64,000 bases of DNA from Poriferisodalis sp965262965 (GCF_965262965.1 NZ_OZ253573.1:1178001-1242000); one strand, 5' to 3'; numbered from the stretch's first letter, positions 18,077 to 27,921 are shown. Notes: generated by a model not told the origin, from the sequence alone. Numbers and translations are program-made.

Positions 18077-20005
18077 TCAAGCGAACAATGACTCGTGCAG
18101 CAGCACGCCACGCCCGTCGCAGGCGTCGCAGCGGTCAGACACCGACTCGATCAAGCCCTCGCCCGTTCGCATTCGCGTCATCTGCACGATGCCCATGTCT
18201 GAGATCGGCTCCGTCGCCGTGCGGGTCTTGTCGCGCGCGAGGGCTTCGTTGAGCGTCTCCATCAGCTGATCCCGCTGTCGCTTGTCGTCCATGTCGACAA
18301 AATCGACGACGATGATCCCGCCGATGTCGCGCAAACGAAGCTGCTTCGCTATCTCGGTCGCTGCTTCCAGATTGTTCTGAAACAGGGTCTCGTTGAGGCT
18401 GGACTTCCCGACATTGCGACCCGTGTTCACATCGACCACGGTAAGCGCCTCAGTGTGCTCGATAATGAGCGAGCCGCCCGATGGCAGCCAGACCTTGCGG
18501 TCGGTGGCTTTTCGCACCTGCTCGGCGACGTGGACACGCTCGAAGAGCGGAAGCTTCTCCTCGGTGGCGTCGTACAGATGGATGCGATCTGCCAAAGGTG
18601 CCGCGATGGCCTCCATGTAGCCCTTGACTTGCTCGAACAGCGTCGGATCGTCGATCACGACCTCGCGAAAATCGGACGTGAACTGCTCGCGGATGATCCT
18701 GACAGCGAGTTCCGGTTCGCGAAAGAGCAGCGCAGGCGCATCGGTGCGTGCTGCGAGCTCGCTGATCTGCGCCCATTGGCGAGTCAGTCGTTCGATGTCC
18801 CGTCGAATTTCTGTGGGCGTGACGTTTTCTGCTGCGGTCCGCAAGATCACACCGAAGCCTTCGGGAATTTCCTTGGCCAGCAGGGTCCGCAAGCGGCGGC
18901 GTTCGCGGCTCGGCAGACGGCGCGAGATGCCGACGGCGCTGCTGTCGGGGATGAGCACGACGAAACGTCCCGGCAGCGACACCTCTGTCGTGAGGCGTCC
19001 ACCCTTGTGCCCGATCGGATTCTTGATGACCTGACACATGATCGACTGGCCGTTGCGCAGCAACGCCCCGATCGCTGGTCCGTCAGTGCGACGACCTCGC
19101 CGGCCTCCGGCGCGTTTGCGCTCACCGCTGTTGGGCGCATCCTCATCGCTATCGGCAGCTCCGGCACTCTCGGTGGCGATGGTCAGGTCGCCGCGGTACA
19201 GCACCGCCTGCTTGGGGGTGCCGATGTCCACGAAAGCCGCTTCCATTCCGGGCAGCACTCGACGCACCCGTCCCAAATAGAGGTTTCCGTAGATCTCCGA
19301 CACGTCGTCGGATGGTCGGCTGACGTGGTACTCGATCAATGAGCGGCCTTCGAGTACAGCGATGTGCGTTGCAGCATCCGCAACGTGCACGCACATCCGG
19401 TACTTGCCCAGCGGCTTGCCATTGCGGTACTTCCCCCGCCGCTCCGAGAGCTGCTCGTCGTCGAGTTGCACGGGCTGGTGGTCGGCAAGGATGGCCTCGA
19501 CGGGTGCATTCGAGGGCCGAGCCGATGCCGTTCGTCGGCCAGTACCGTTCGGGCCGGCCGCGTCGGTCGCCGTGCTTGTCGACCCAGAGCGGCCGCCACG
19601 GCCGCGCCCGCGGCCACCGCGTCGGCGGCGACGGCGGCTACCGCCCGCAACTTCACCTTCGGGCGCTGGGGTTTCCCCCGCTCGAGCCGGTCGGCGGTCG
19701 CCAATCTGAGGCTTACGCGCTGGCGGTGGCACGGACGGCGGCGTCAGTGCAGCGTCCTGCTCGGAGCGGACTTCGGTGGCCTCGCCGGTGTCCTGGGCGT
19801 CGGGTTTGCGGAATTTCTCAGCCGGCGCCGGAGCCTCAGTTGTCGCAACACGGCCGCCTGGTGCAACCAGGCGACGTTTGCGAACTGTGCTCGATTGGCC
19901 TTCGCCGGACTCAGAATCAGCTGCGACCGCTTTGCGGTCTGAATCATTTGCGACCGCATCGCGGTCGGTGCTTGGCGCGCTCGCGCCTGTTGTCATGTCA
20001 TTCAC
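18077..20005 (-). CDS. rng: Ribonuclease E/G family protein
   Basis: A 642-residue endoribonuclease of the RNase E/G family, central to rRNA and mRNA processing. About 200 low-complexity residues come first, including an Arg/Gly-rich patch (SRRRRRRGGRGRGRGG) that may bind RNA. The S1 domain follows (IYGNLYLGRVRRVLPGMEAAFVDIG). The catalytic DNase-I-like domain has IGGIIVVDFVDMDD, and the C-terminal DRCDACDGRG supplies Zn-link cysteines. The GTG at 20005 has AGGAA seven bases upstream, whereas the next ATG (19996) is badly spaced. It overlaps the stop of the DUF2344 gene by eight bases. Confidence 0.92.
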   Translation of the reverse strand: MNDMTTGASAPSTDRDAVANDSDRKAVAADSESGEGQSSTVRKRRLVAPGGRVATTEAPAPAEKFRKPDAQDTGEATEVRSEQDAALTPPSVPPPARKPQIGDRRPARAGETPAPEGEVAGGSRRRRRRGGRGRGRGGRSGSTSTATDAAGPNGTGRRTASARPSNAPVEAILADHQPVQLDDEQLSERRGKYRNGKPLGKYRMCVHVADAATHIAVLEGRSLIEYHVSRPSDDVSEIYGNLYLGRVRRVLPGMEAAFVDIGTPKQAVLYRGDLTIATESAGAADSDEDAPNSGERKRAGGRRGRRTDGPAIGALLRNGQSIMCQVIKNPIGHKGGRLTTEVSLPGRFVVLIPDSSAVGISRRLPSRERRRLRTLLAKEIPEGFGVILRTAAENVTPTEIRRDIERLTRQWAQISELAARTDAPALLFREPELAVRIIREQFTSDFREVVIDDPTLFEQVKGYMEAIAAPLADRIHLYDATEEKLPLFERVHVAEQVRKATDRKVWLPSGGSLIIEHTEALTVVDVNTGRNVGKSSLNETLFQNNLEAATEIAKQLRLRDIGGIIVVDFVDMDDKRQRDQLMETLNEALARDKTRTATEPISDMGIVQMTRMRTGEGLIESVSDRCDACDGRGVLLHESLFA

Positions 20006-20795
20006 TGACGAGTTCCTGTCGTCGATTGAGGGAGCACTGGGCGGGAGTCGCCGGTTCGGCGCGCACTCCTGCAGTGCATGTCCATTGATGTGTTCTGCGG
20101 GCAATGCCCATCTCGTGGCCGGCAGCCAGCGCCGGCACCAGTTCGCTTGGTCGTACGAGTCGCGGTGTCGCAGACAGCTCCGCCGCCAGCACCGCTCCTC
20201 GAGATGTCTCGTCCACTACGGACAGAGCGAAGATGGCGCCCCGCACGTCCTCGGTCAGAGTGCGGCCCTTGTGGACGCGTGTCGCGGGGACGTGATCCGC
20301 TTCGAGCAACTGCTTCGCCGCATCGGCAGCGTCCGCGACGCTCAGGTGCTGAATCTCGAATTGCCAACCGCACGTGTGGACCGCTGATTGCAGCGACGGA
20401 CCGCCCCGTTCCTGCAGAAGGACTGCCGACACGTACATACCGTGCGGCAACGCGTCGCTCAGCGCCTCGGCAACACTGCAGTAGCTCGCTCCGCCCGCTG
20501 TCGTTTCGACGGCACAGCGACGATGGAGCGCGTGGCCGCACGCAATCTCGGGACCGTCGGCGGCCGCGCCACCCACCGCATCTGGCATGAGCGGCAGGTC
20601 CAGGTACTCCCCGTCGGATTCGTAGCCGGTCGGCAACGCCAAGCCGAAGCTGAGCCGCATGCGCGGCGAGAATCCCTCGCTGTAGACCACGGGAAGGCCG
20701 ACTTTGCGCACAGCTCGCTCGGTCACACGCGCCACATCACGGTGACCTATGAAACGGATCTTGCCGGTCTTGCAAAAACGGACGCGCAGCCTCAA
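19998..20795 (-). CDS. TIGR03936/DUF2344 radical-SAM-associated protein
   Basis: A 265-residue protein of the DUF2344 family, which travels with or is fused to the TIGR03960 radical SAM protein. The family's opening motif, RVRFCKTGKIRFIGHRDV, starts at residue 4, followed by VVYSEGFSPRMRLSFGLALPTGYES. This supports the TTG start at 20795, which has GGGAG six bases upstream; a GTG at 20831 is the alternative. The binding site lies inside a perfect hairpin (20802-20823). Function is unproven; a role in RNA modification is often guessed from its position next to rng. Confidence 0.8.
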   Translation of the reverse strand: MRLRVRFCKTGKIRFIGHRDVARVTERAVRKVGLPVVYSEGFSPRMRLSFGLALPTGYESDGEYLDLPLMPDAVGGAAADGPEIACGHALHRRCAVETTAGGASYCSVAEALSDALPHGMYVSAVLLQERGGPSLQSAVHTCGWQFEIQHLSVADAADAAKQLLEADHVPATRVHKGRTLTEDVRGAIFALSVVDETSRGAVLAAELSATPRLVRPSELVPALAAGHEMGIARRTHQWTCTAGVRAEPATPAQCSLNRRQELVSE

Positions 20796-20801
20796 GGGAA
20801 T

Positions 20802-20823
20802 CTCCCACCCGGCAGGGTGGGAG
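20802..20823 (-). promoter_or_regulatory. Perfect hairpin over the DUF2344 ribosome-binding site
   Basis: Arms CTCCCACCC and GGGTGGGAG form a 9-bp perfect stem with a 4-nt loop in the 67-bp gap after the radical SAM gene. On the mRNA, the second arm contains the GGGAG that would serve the TTG at 20795, so the hairpin could hold the site closed until ribosomes leave the upstream gene. Confidence 0.45.
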
Positions 20824-20862
20824 CGGCACACGGACCCGGCATCGCAACGCAAACGAGGCAGC

Positions 20863-22872
20863 TCATGCGCCGCCTCCCGCTGATCCAGCTGCGCCCGCAA
20901 ACACGCGAGGCCGCAGCTCGACCGGCACCACATGGCCGGTCGCGAGGTCTTGTCCCGTCCCCTGACTGCCGCCGTTGGGGGCGACAGAGGACGCAACCAT
21001 GTGCTCGATCCCATATTCGGTACAGGCCCCGCAGTCGTAACACGGGGTCCAGCGGCAGTCCTCCACGCCGTAACCGGCCAGAGCGTCCTGCCAGTCCTGC
21101 CACAGAAAGTCTCGGTGCAAGCCGGCACCGATGTGATCCCACGGCAGCACTTCGTCGGCACTTCGATGGCGGTGCACATACCAGTCCAGGTCGAGTCCGC
21201 ACGCCGCCATCGCTTCTGCCCACATGTCCAAGTCGAAACGCTCGCTCCATTCCTGAAACGTCCCGCCCTTGCGCCACACGTACTCGATGGCGCGGCCCAC
21301 ACGCCGATCGCCGCGGCTGGTGATCCCCTCCGCAGTGGTCGCAGCCGGGTCGTGCCACTTGAGCTGCACCCGCCGGTTCCGACCGAGAGCTGAACGCACC
21401 AGTCGCACCTTGCGGGTCAGTTCTTCGGCCGAATTCTGCCCGAACCATTGGAATGGCGTGTGGGGCTTGGGCACGAAGCCCCCCAACGACACCGTCACCG
21501 AGGCTCGCTTGGTGTATTCCTGACCGATCCGCGCGCATGCATCTGCCAGCTCAGCGATGGCCTGGGTGTCAGGGTCCATCTCCGAGGGCAATCCCGTAAG
21601 GAAGTACAGCTTCATCCGGTGCCAGCCCTGGCTGTACGCAGATCGAACGGCTGCGTACAGGTCCTCTTCGGTGATCAGCTTGTTGATGATCTGCCGGAGT
21701 CGCCACGATCCAGCTTCGGGAGCGAACGTCAACCCAGTACGGCGCGCTTTGGAGACCTGAGCGGCAACGTCGACCGTGAATGCGTCAACACGCAGGCTCG
21801 GCAAGGACACGCTCACACGTCCCGCACCCGACGGCGTGTCACCGCAGCCACCCATCGCGTCGCCACCGAGTGCGATCGTGTCGCGCACCAGATCCCCGAT
21901 GCCGCTGTAGTCCGCCGTGGAGAGCGACATCAGGCTCACCTCGTCGTATCCACTGCGCTCGAGGCCGCGACTGATCATCTCGCGGACCTGCGTTGCAGGC
22001 CGTTCCCGGACTGGTCGCGTAATCATGCCTGCCTGGCAGAAGCGGCAGCCTCTCGTACAACCCCGGAACACCTCAACCGACAAGCGGTCGTGCACGACTT
22101 CTGTGACCGGTACGAGCTGGCGCTTGGGGTACGGCCACTCGGCGAGGTCTGCGACCGTCCGCTTGCCAACCATCGGCGGCACGTCGGAATGCTTGGGCGT
22201 CACGCCCACCAGGGCCGGGCCGTCATAGGCGACGTCGTACATCGCAGGCACATACACGCCTTCGATCTTCGACAGCTCCCGCAACAGTGCCTCACGCGTC
22301 CCGGTGCGCTTGCCCGATCGCTTCCAGCCCCCGACGATCTCGGTGATCTCGCCCACGACTTCTTCGCCGTCGCCGATCACGAAGAAGTCGACGAAATCTG
22401 CGAGCGGTTCGGGATTGAAGGCGCAGTGGCCGCCTGCCCCGATCAACGGATCAGCATCGGAGCGATGTGCCGAACGCACCTCGACGCCCGCGAGGTCGAT
22501 GCAATTGAGGACGTTCGTGTACACCAGTTCTGCAGAGAGATTGAACGCGATGATGTCGAACTCGCCTGCGGCTCGATGCGTGTCGACTGAGAACAGCGGC
22601 AGTCCAGCGGCCCGAAGCTCGGCTTCGAGGTCGATCCACGGCGCATATGAACGCTCGGCCCAGGAGTCTGACCGCTCGTTGAGCAACTCGTACAGAATCT
22701 GCAAGCCCTGATTCGGCAGGCCGACTTCGTACGTATCCGGGTACGTCAGCAACCACGAAGTGAGGTGCGGACCACCGGATGGTCGCTGCATCCCGTCCTC
22801 GCAGCCGATGTATCGAGCCGGCTTGGAGACACGTGGCAGCAGGGGCTCGAGCCGTGGCCACAGCGTTGTCAT
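20863..22872 (-). CDS. TIGR03960 family B12-binding radical SAM protein
   Basis: A 669-residue radical SAM enzyme. The N-terminal region (about 35-200) is a B12-binding-like domain with TYPDTYEVGLPNQG and a GAGGHCAFNPEPLADF block. The iron-sulphur motif C-x3-C-x2-C appears in FRGCTRGCRFCQAG at about residue 275. A C-terminal cysteine-rich tail (EDCRWTPCYDCGACTEYG) could bind another cluster. The gene stands upstream of DUF2344 and rng, an arrangement shared by many actinobacteria and Firmicutes. The substrate is unknown, but RNA is plausible from context. Confidence 0.88.
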   Translation of the reverse strand: MTTLWPRLEPLLPRVSKPARYIGCEDGMQRPSGGPHLTSWLLTYPDTYEVGLPNQGLQILYELLNERSDSWAERSYAPWIDLEAELRAAGLPLFSVDTHRAAGEFDIIAFNLSAELVYTNVLNCIDLAGVEVRSAHRSDADPLIGAGGHCAFNPEPLADFVDFFVIGDGEEVVGEITEIVGGWKRSGKRTGTREALLRELSKIEGVYVPAMYDVAYDGPALVGVTPKHSDVPPMVGKRTVADLAEWPYPKRQLVPVTEVVHDRLSVEVFRGCTRGCRFCQAGMITRPVRERPATQVREMISRGLERSGYDEVSLMSLSTADYSGIGDLVRDTIALGGDAMGGCGDTPSGAGRVSVSLPSLRVDAFTVDVAAQVSKARRTGLTFAPEAGSWRLRQIINKLITEEDLYAAVRSAYSQGWHRMKLYFLTGLPSEMDPDTQAIAELADACARIGQEYTKRASVTVSLGGFVPKPHTPFQWFGQNSAEELTRKVRLVRSALGRNRRVQLKWHDPAATTAEGITSRGDRRVGRAIEYVWRKGGTFQEWSERFDLDMWAEAMAACGLDLDWYVHRHRSADEVLPWDHIGAGLHRDFLWQDWQDALAGYGVEDCRWTPCYDCGACTEYGIEHMVASSVAPNGGSQGTGQDLATGHVVPVELRPRVFAGAAGSAGGGA

Positions 22873-22980
22873 TTCCCGTCCAACGCTACCGGCCCGCCTC
22901 GCACATGGGGCCGATGACCCTCGATCTTGTCCACAGCGAGCCCGCGACGCCCGAGAAGGCGATGTGCCTGCTGGTACGCC

Positions 22981-24153
22981 CTAAAGGGCGTACCGACGCG
23001 ACCCGATGCTGATGACGATGCCGATTGCGGCGAATGTTGTGAGGGTGCCTGAACCGCCATGGCTCATGAGCGGCAGCGGGATACCGGTAATCGGCATGAT
23101 GCCGATGGTCATGCCGATGTTTTGGAATACCTGGAACAGCAGCATCGACAGAATGCCGACCCCGAGTAATCGTCCGAAGGGATCGCTGGCCGATCGTGCA
23201 ATGAGCCAGATTCGCACCACGATGTACGCGTAGAGCGCCAGAAGCAGTGACGCGCCGACGAGACCGAATTCTTCTCCCAGCGCCGTGAAAATGAAGTCGT
23301 TGTGCTGCTCGGGCACCAGGTCCAAGTTGGTCTGCGTGCCCTGCTTCCAGCCCTGGCCCCACACGCCGCCCGCGCCGATCGCGATCTGGCTCTGCCGGAG
23401 GTTGTAGGAAGCCTTCTGAGGTTCGAAGTCCTGATCCAGAAACGCTGTCAAGCGGCCGCGTTGGGTCTCGGTCAAGAGCCTCGGACCCTGCAGCGCGTCG
23501 ATGCTGAAGACGAGTACTAACGCCAGAATTCCCGCCAGCGTGACGACGACAATGTGGCGCAATTGTGCGCCCGCCACGAGCAGCATTCCCATTGCGATCG
23601 CGACGAACACCAGCATCGTGCCGAGATCAGGCTGGCGGTAAATCAGGAACATCGGCACGGCCAGCAGTAGGCCTGCATTGAACAGCGTGTCGAAGCGCAG
23701 ATATCCCTCGTGACTCGCCACGAAGGCCGCTAGCGAGACGATCACCACGAGCTTGGCGAACTCTGAGGGCTGCACCTGGAACCCGACGAAGGGCAATTCG
23801 AACCATGAGCGTGCGTTGCGGATCTCGGGACCCCAGCGGAGCAGCGCCGCGAGTGCGACCAGCACCAAGAGATACGCCGGCGTGGCGTAGTGCCGCAGGA
23901 CTCGATAGTCCACGGCGGCCGCTACCACCATCACGACGATGCCGATGAGCACGAAGATTGCCTGGCGTCGCGCCACCGTGAGCGGATCCGCGCCTTCAAA
24001 GCTCAGGCTGCGCCACGTCGCCGAGTAGTTCATGGCAATGCCCAAGCAGGCCACCGTCACCGCCGCCGCGGCCAGCGTGTAGTCGGCGAACCACGCCGGA
24101 GAACGCAGCTCGCGTCTCGTCGACGTCTTGGCGAGCAATCGGCCCAGCACCAT
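22981..24153 (-). CDS. rodA: Rod-shape-determining peptidoglycan polymerase RodA
   Basis: A 390-residue SEDS-family glycosyltransferase with about ten membrane segments, which polymerises lipid II during side-wall growth together with PBP2. Family blocks are GFQVQPSEFAKL, YRQPDLGTMLVF, GWKQGTQTNLDLVPEQHNDFIFTALGEEFG, and the C-terminal GIPLPLMSHGGSGTLTTFAAIG. Its ATG overlaps the mrdA stop (ATGA at 24153), so the two partners are coupled. It ends the mre/mrd block before the radical SAM genes. Confidence 0.95.
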   Translation of the reverse strand: MVLGRLLAKTSTRRELRSPAWFADYTLAAAAVTVACLGIAMNYSATWRSLSFEGADPLTVARRQAIFVLIGIVVMVVAAAVDYRVLRHYATPAYLLVLVALAALLRWGPEIRNARSWFELPFVGFQVQPSEFAKLVVIVSLAAFVASHEGYLRFDTLFNAGLLLAVPMFLIYRQPDLGTMLVFVAIAMGMLLVAGAQLRHIVVVTLAGILALVLVFSIDALQGPRLLTETQRGRLTAFLDQDFEPQKASYNLRQSQIAIGAGGVWGQGWKQGTQTNLDLVPEQHNDFIFTALGEEFGLVGASLLLALYAYIVVRIWLIARSASDPFGRLLGVGILSMLLFQVFQNIGMTIGIMPITGIPLPLMSHGGSGTLTTFAAIGIVISIGSRRYAL

Positions 24154-26342
24154 CAGGTCACCCCCGAGCGGTGTCTGGGCAGGGTCGCAGCACCGAGAGC
24201 ACCGTCGAACCGGTCATCGAGTTGATCAACGTCGGGGATGCCGTCGCCATCGGCATCGCCGGGCGTGTTGGCCCTGGGGATCTGGACACCCCATGGACAT
24301 CCCTGCGGCACGTAGCCCATGAATGCCGGATCCCCGCGCAGCGCCTCGGGCACCTCAGGGCATTCCGGCTGCGGAGGCACGAACGCGATCTGCGGCTCGG
24401 GCCAACGCTGCTCGTAGGCGCGCACGGCCTCCAGAATGCGCCGCGCCACGGGAGCTGCGGCCTCGCCCCCAAAGCCTGCCTCCTCCATGACCACTGCAAC
24501 TGCGTACCTCGGGTCGTGCGTCGGAGCCCAGGCCACGAAGACTGCCGTGTCCTCCTTCTTGCGGCGCAGCACCGCATTGAGGCCTTGAGCCTGGGTCGTG
24601 CCGGTCTTGCCCGACACGCGATAACCCTCGTGGTCGTAACCCTCAAATGCCTTGCCCGCGGTGCCGCGCAGCCGAAGGCTCGTGACATTGCTGAGACCTT
24701 CGCGCACGACCGCTGTCCCATCGGGAAAGTCGACGACGTCGAGCACGCGCGGCTCGAACGTCAGCACAGCCTCGCCAAAGGTCTCGGACTCGCGCGAGAC
24801 CACAGCCTCCACGACGTTCGGCGAGAAGCGCGTGCCGCCGTTGGCGACCGTCGCGTAGGCATTGGCGAGTTGCAGCGGCGTGACGGAAACGAATCCCTGG
24901 CCGATACCGGTGTTGATGTTGTCGCCTGGGAACCAGCGCTCCGGCTCGTTGTACGGGTTGTACGCGTCGGGGTTCGCCTCGAACAGGAACTTCTTGACGT
25001 CCCCATCGGGCACACGGCCTGACTTCTCAAAGGGCAGCTGCACACCGGTGGGCGAACCGAATCCGAGCTCGCGCGCCATGTCCTGGATCGCCCACTGCTC
25101 GGGTCCGTCGATCCAATACAGGTCGTCGGCCACTTTGTAGAAGTACGCATCGCTCGATCGGGTCAACGCCGCCGACAGATCGACGGTTCCCAACGCAGCC
25201 CGATCTGAGTTGAAGAACGTGCAACGACCCGTGCATCCTCGTTCTGCAGGAATGCTGTAGTACCCGACGTCGTGGTAAGCGGCGCGCGGGGCAATGAGCC
25301 CGGCTTCAAGTCCCGCCAGCGCCGTCACCGTCTTGAAGACCGAGCCGGGCGAGTATGTGCCCTGCACCGCACGATTGTTCAATGCCCCAGGGGCGTACGG
25401 ATTCTCAAACACGGACCGGTACTCGGCGATGCTCAGGCCGCCGACCATCCAATTGGGGTCGTAGGTCGGATGCGACGCCATCGCGAGCACGTCGCCATTG
25501 CGCACGTCCACTACGACCGCAGCGCCGGTGAGCGCCGGGTAGAAGAAGCCAGAATCATCGCTCACCGTCTTGCGAGCCGCAATGAGACCCTGCCGCAGGT
25601 ACGACTCGACGGCGGCCTGCAACTCGACGTCGATCGACAGCACGATGTCGTGGCCGGGGCTCGGCGCGATGTCGGCGAGGATCTGCTGCACCCGATTCCG
25701 ACGGTCGACTTCGAGCTTGGTACGGCCAGGCTCTCCGTGCAGCTCGGTTTCGAAGAGACCCTCGATACCGGCTCGGCCGACGCGCTCATACGGCAGGTAA
25801 CCGTCGTCGATCAGTTCCCGGTGCTGGCGTTCGGACATAGCGCCGACATAGCCGACGATGTGCGCGCCGACCTCGTTCTGCGGATAGACGCGCACCCAGT
25901 CCCACTTGGCCTCGACACCGGGTATCGAGCGCTCAGCGACGCGCAGCAGTCCCTCCTCGTCGAGGCCGGTCGCCACGATCTTGGGCGCGAGGGGGTGGCT
26001 CCGCTGGTCAGCTAGGCCTTTTGCGAGTTGCTCCACCTCTACGCCCAGCAGGTCAGCCAATTCGATGAGCAGGGTCTCGACGTCCGCGTCGGTGTAGCTC
26101 GACTGGTCGAACGTGACGACGCCGGTGCGCACGTTGTCCGCGAGCAATACCCCATGACGGTCGAGGATGCGTCCGCGCGTCGGCGGCGTGATGATGATCC
26201 GCATCTGATTCGATTCGGCAGCCACGGTGTACTGATCGGTCTCGAGGACTTGCAGGTACCACAGGCGGGTGAACAGTGCGCCGAACAGCCCGACCATGAC
26301 GATGCCCAGAAAGGCCATCCGGCGCCGGACTTGTTCATCCAC
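24153..26342 (-). CDS. mrdA: Penicillin-binding protein 2 (mrdA type)
   Basis: A 729-residue class B PBP that cross-links peptidoglycan in the elongation complex. A single N-terminal membrane anchor (about residues 8-30) precedes the dimerisation region, with TPPTRGRILDRHGVLLADN. The transpeptidase domain has the SxxK serine in YSPGSVFKTVTAL, the SxD/N motif in TRSSDAYFYKVA and KTGTTQ. The GTG at 26342 overlaps the mreD stop and places the anchor near the N terminus. The final 60 residues are Pro/Asp-rich (GDADGDGIPDVDQLDDRF), resembling a calcium-binding thrombospondin-3-like tail, unusual for PBP2. Confidence 0.93.
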   Translation of the reverse strand: MDEQVRRRMAFLGIVMVGLFGALFTRLWYLQVLETDQYTVAAESNQMRIIITPPTRGRILDRHGVLLADNVRTGVVTFDQSSYTDADVETLLIELADLLGVEVEQLAKGLADQRSHPLAPKIVATGLDEEGLLRVAERSIPGVEAKWDWVRVYPQNEVGAHIVGYVGAMSERQHRELIDDGYLPYERVGRAGIEGLFETELHGEPGRTKLEVDRRNRVQQILADIAPSPGHDIVLSIDVELQAAVESYLRQGLIAARKTVSDDSGFFYPALTGAAVVVDVRNGDVLAMASHPTYDPNWMVGGLSIAEYRSVFENPYAPGALNNRAVQGTYSPGSVFKTVTALAGLEAGLIAPRAAYHDVGYYSIPAERGCTGRCTFFNSDRAALGTVDLSAALTRSSDAYFYKVADDLYWIDGPEQWAIQDMARELGFGSPTGVQLPFEKSGRVPDGDVKKFLFEANPDAYNPYNEPERWFPGDNINTGIGQGFVSVTPLQLANAYATVANGGTRFSPNVVEAVVSRESETFGEAVLTFEPRVLDVVDFPDGTAVVREGLSNVTSLRLRGTAGKAFEGYDHEGYRVSGKTGTTQAQGLNAVLRRKKEDTAVFVAWAPTHDPRYAVAVVMEEAGFGGEAAAPVARRILEAVRAYEQRWPEPQIAFVPPQPECPEVPEALRGDPAFMGYVPQGCPWGVQIPRANTPGDADGDGIPDVDQLDDRFDGALGAATLPRHRSGVT

Positions 26343-26877
26343 TGCGGGACCCCCGCCCCCGAGTGCGCTCGACGGACATCGAGGGTCGAACGACGAGCGC
26401 CCAGCGCACAATTCGCTCGAGCAGCGGGTTTGCTGCAAGCGCCGCTATTGCGGTCACGATCGCGATGCGCACCAACGGTGCCTCGGTCACGTACACCAGA
26501 TCCATCAACCAGCCAGCGCAGCCGAACATTCCGATCGCTCCGGCTGCGAGAACCCCAGCGATCATGGCCCGCACCGCCCGCCCCGCTGACGGCAGCTGAT
26601 CTGCGATTGTCCCCGACACGTAGCCCACCAGCGTCAGTACCAACATCGACATGCCGAACGGCGTGTGGACGATGAGGTCAGAGGCCAGTCCGCATCCTCC
26701 GCCGAGCGAGGCTCCTGAACTGCGGCCGCCGACGGTCCCGCCAGCGACCGCTATCAACACGAGGGGGTCGACGATGACGCCAGCCGGTGTGATGTGGGCC
26801 CCGAACCCGACGTGCACCATGACTGCGAGAGCGATCACGAGCGCTGAACGCGGGATCGGCCCCGCACCCGCCATCAT
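26335..26877 (-). CDS. mreD: Rod shape-determining protein MreD
   Basis: A 180-residue integral membrane protein with five or six hydrophobic segments, identified by length, topology and position between mreC and mrdA. The segment GASLGGGCGLASDLIVHTPFGMSML matches the conserved Gly-rich MreD region in which a loop precedes a Phe-Gly step. It is part of the elongasome that positions wall synthesis. Its stop overlaps the mrdA start. Confidence 0.82.
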   Translation of the reverse strand: MMAGAGPIPRSALVIALAVMVHVGFGAHITPAGVIVDPLVLIAVAGGTVGGRSSGASLGGGCGLASDLIVHTPFGMSMLVLTLVGYVSGTIADQLPSAGRAVRAMIAGVLAAGAIGMFGCAGWLMDLVYVTEAPLVRIAIVTAIAALAANPLLERIVRWALVVRPSMSVERTRGRGSRSG

Positions 26878-26920
26878 TCGCCCAGCTCCCTCATGCCAAA
26901 CCGCCTCATGCCCAACAACA

Positions 26921-27910
26921 TCATGATTGGGGCGACGGGGCTTGCGAACCCGTCGGCTCCTCCGGCTCGGGTTCTGCCGGCGCAGGACTGGTCGGCGCAG
27001 AATCGGACGGCACTGTGACCGCCGGTGACGGCGCGGTCGTCGACGGCGTACGATCCACCACGACGGGCTCAGGGATGGCCGGCTCGTACAGCAACACCTG
27101 GACCCAGCGCAGTCGCGTCAGGTTTGCCGCGGGGTGCACGGTGACGCGCTGGGCTCCGCGGACTGCGTCGGGTTCGACGTCAGTCACCGTCCCGACCAGC
27201 AGTCCAGCAGGGAACGAGCTGCCTTCGAAGCCGCTCGTCACCACGGTCTCTCCGGGAATGACCACCGTTTCGAGCTCGATGTAGCTGACTTCGAGATCAC
27301 GTCCGGGGCCTCGGCCCGATGCCAGCCCGTCGTCGCCGGAGCGCACCATGCGCACACCCGCGTCGAAATTCGGATCGGTCAACAATTCCACCCGCGACCA
27401 CGTCGCGCTGGCCTGAACGACTCGGCCCACTATTCCGTGGCCGCTCTCGACGGGCATGCCCTCACGGATGCCGTCCCAGCGACCCTTCGCCAGCTCAATG
27501 GTTCGCTCGAAATTCGACACCGGCGCATCGATGACCCGAGCAGTCACCCGCTGGATCGACTGGGCGTTGTCGCGCGCCCCGAGCAGCCCGAGCAGATCCT
27601 GGCGGTCCCGTTCGAGTTCTCCGACCCGCAGCACCGACGCTTCAGCTGTGGCGAGCTCGCTGCGCAATTGCGCGTTCTCCGCCTCGAGGTCACTGAAGCC
27701 GGCGATTCCCCGCCACGCATTGCGGACCGGCGTGATGACCCAGTCGCCAACGCTGCGTACCGGCCCTAGCACGTCCAGCGCGGCTCCCCTGGCGGTGTCC
27801 AGAGCGCCGCCCGAACCTCTGGCGTCAAGCGTCAGCAGCGCGATAGCCGTCACCACGAGTAGCGCCAATCGGAGCCACGTGCGTCTCCGAATTCCGGCGC
27901 GGTGGGCCAC
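26921..27910 (-). CDS. mreC: Rod shape-determining protein MreC
   Basis: A 329-residue bitopic membrane protein with one N-terminal transmembrane helix (about 12-30), a coiled coil (about 72-108, FSDLEAENAQLRSELATAEAS) and the beta-barrel domain seen in many MreC proteins (ELAKGRWDGIREGMPVESGHGIVGRV and VVTSGFEGSSFPAGLLVGTV). The last 50 residues are Pro/Glu/Ser-rich and disordered. It links cytoplasmic MreB to periplasmic wall enzymes. It lies eleven bases after mreB. Confidence 0.92.
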   Translation of the reverse strand: MAHRAGIRRRTWLRLALLVVTAIALLTLDARGSGGALDTARGAALDVLGPVRSVGDWVITPVRNAWRGIAGFSDLEAENAQLRSELATAEASVLRVGELERDRQDLLGLLGARDNAQSIQRVTARVIDAPVSNFERTIELAKGRWDGIREGMPVESGHGIVGRVVQASATWSRVELLTDPNFDAGVRMVRSGDDGLASGRGPGRDLEVSYIELETVVIPGETVVTSGFEGSSFPAGLLVGTVTDVEPDAVRGAQRVTVHPAANLTRLRWVQVLLYEPAIPEPVVVDRTPSTTAPSPAVTVPSDSAPTSPAPAEPEPEEPTGSQAPSPQS

Positions 27911-27921
27911 GGTGCGGGGCG

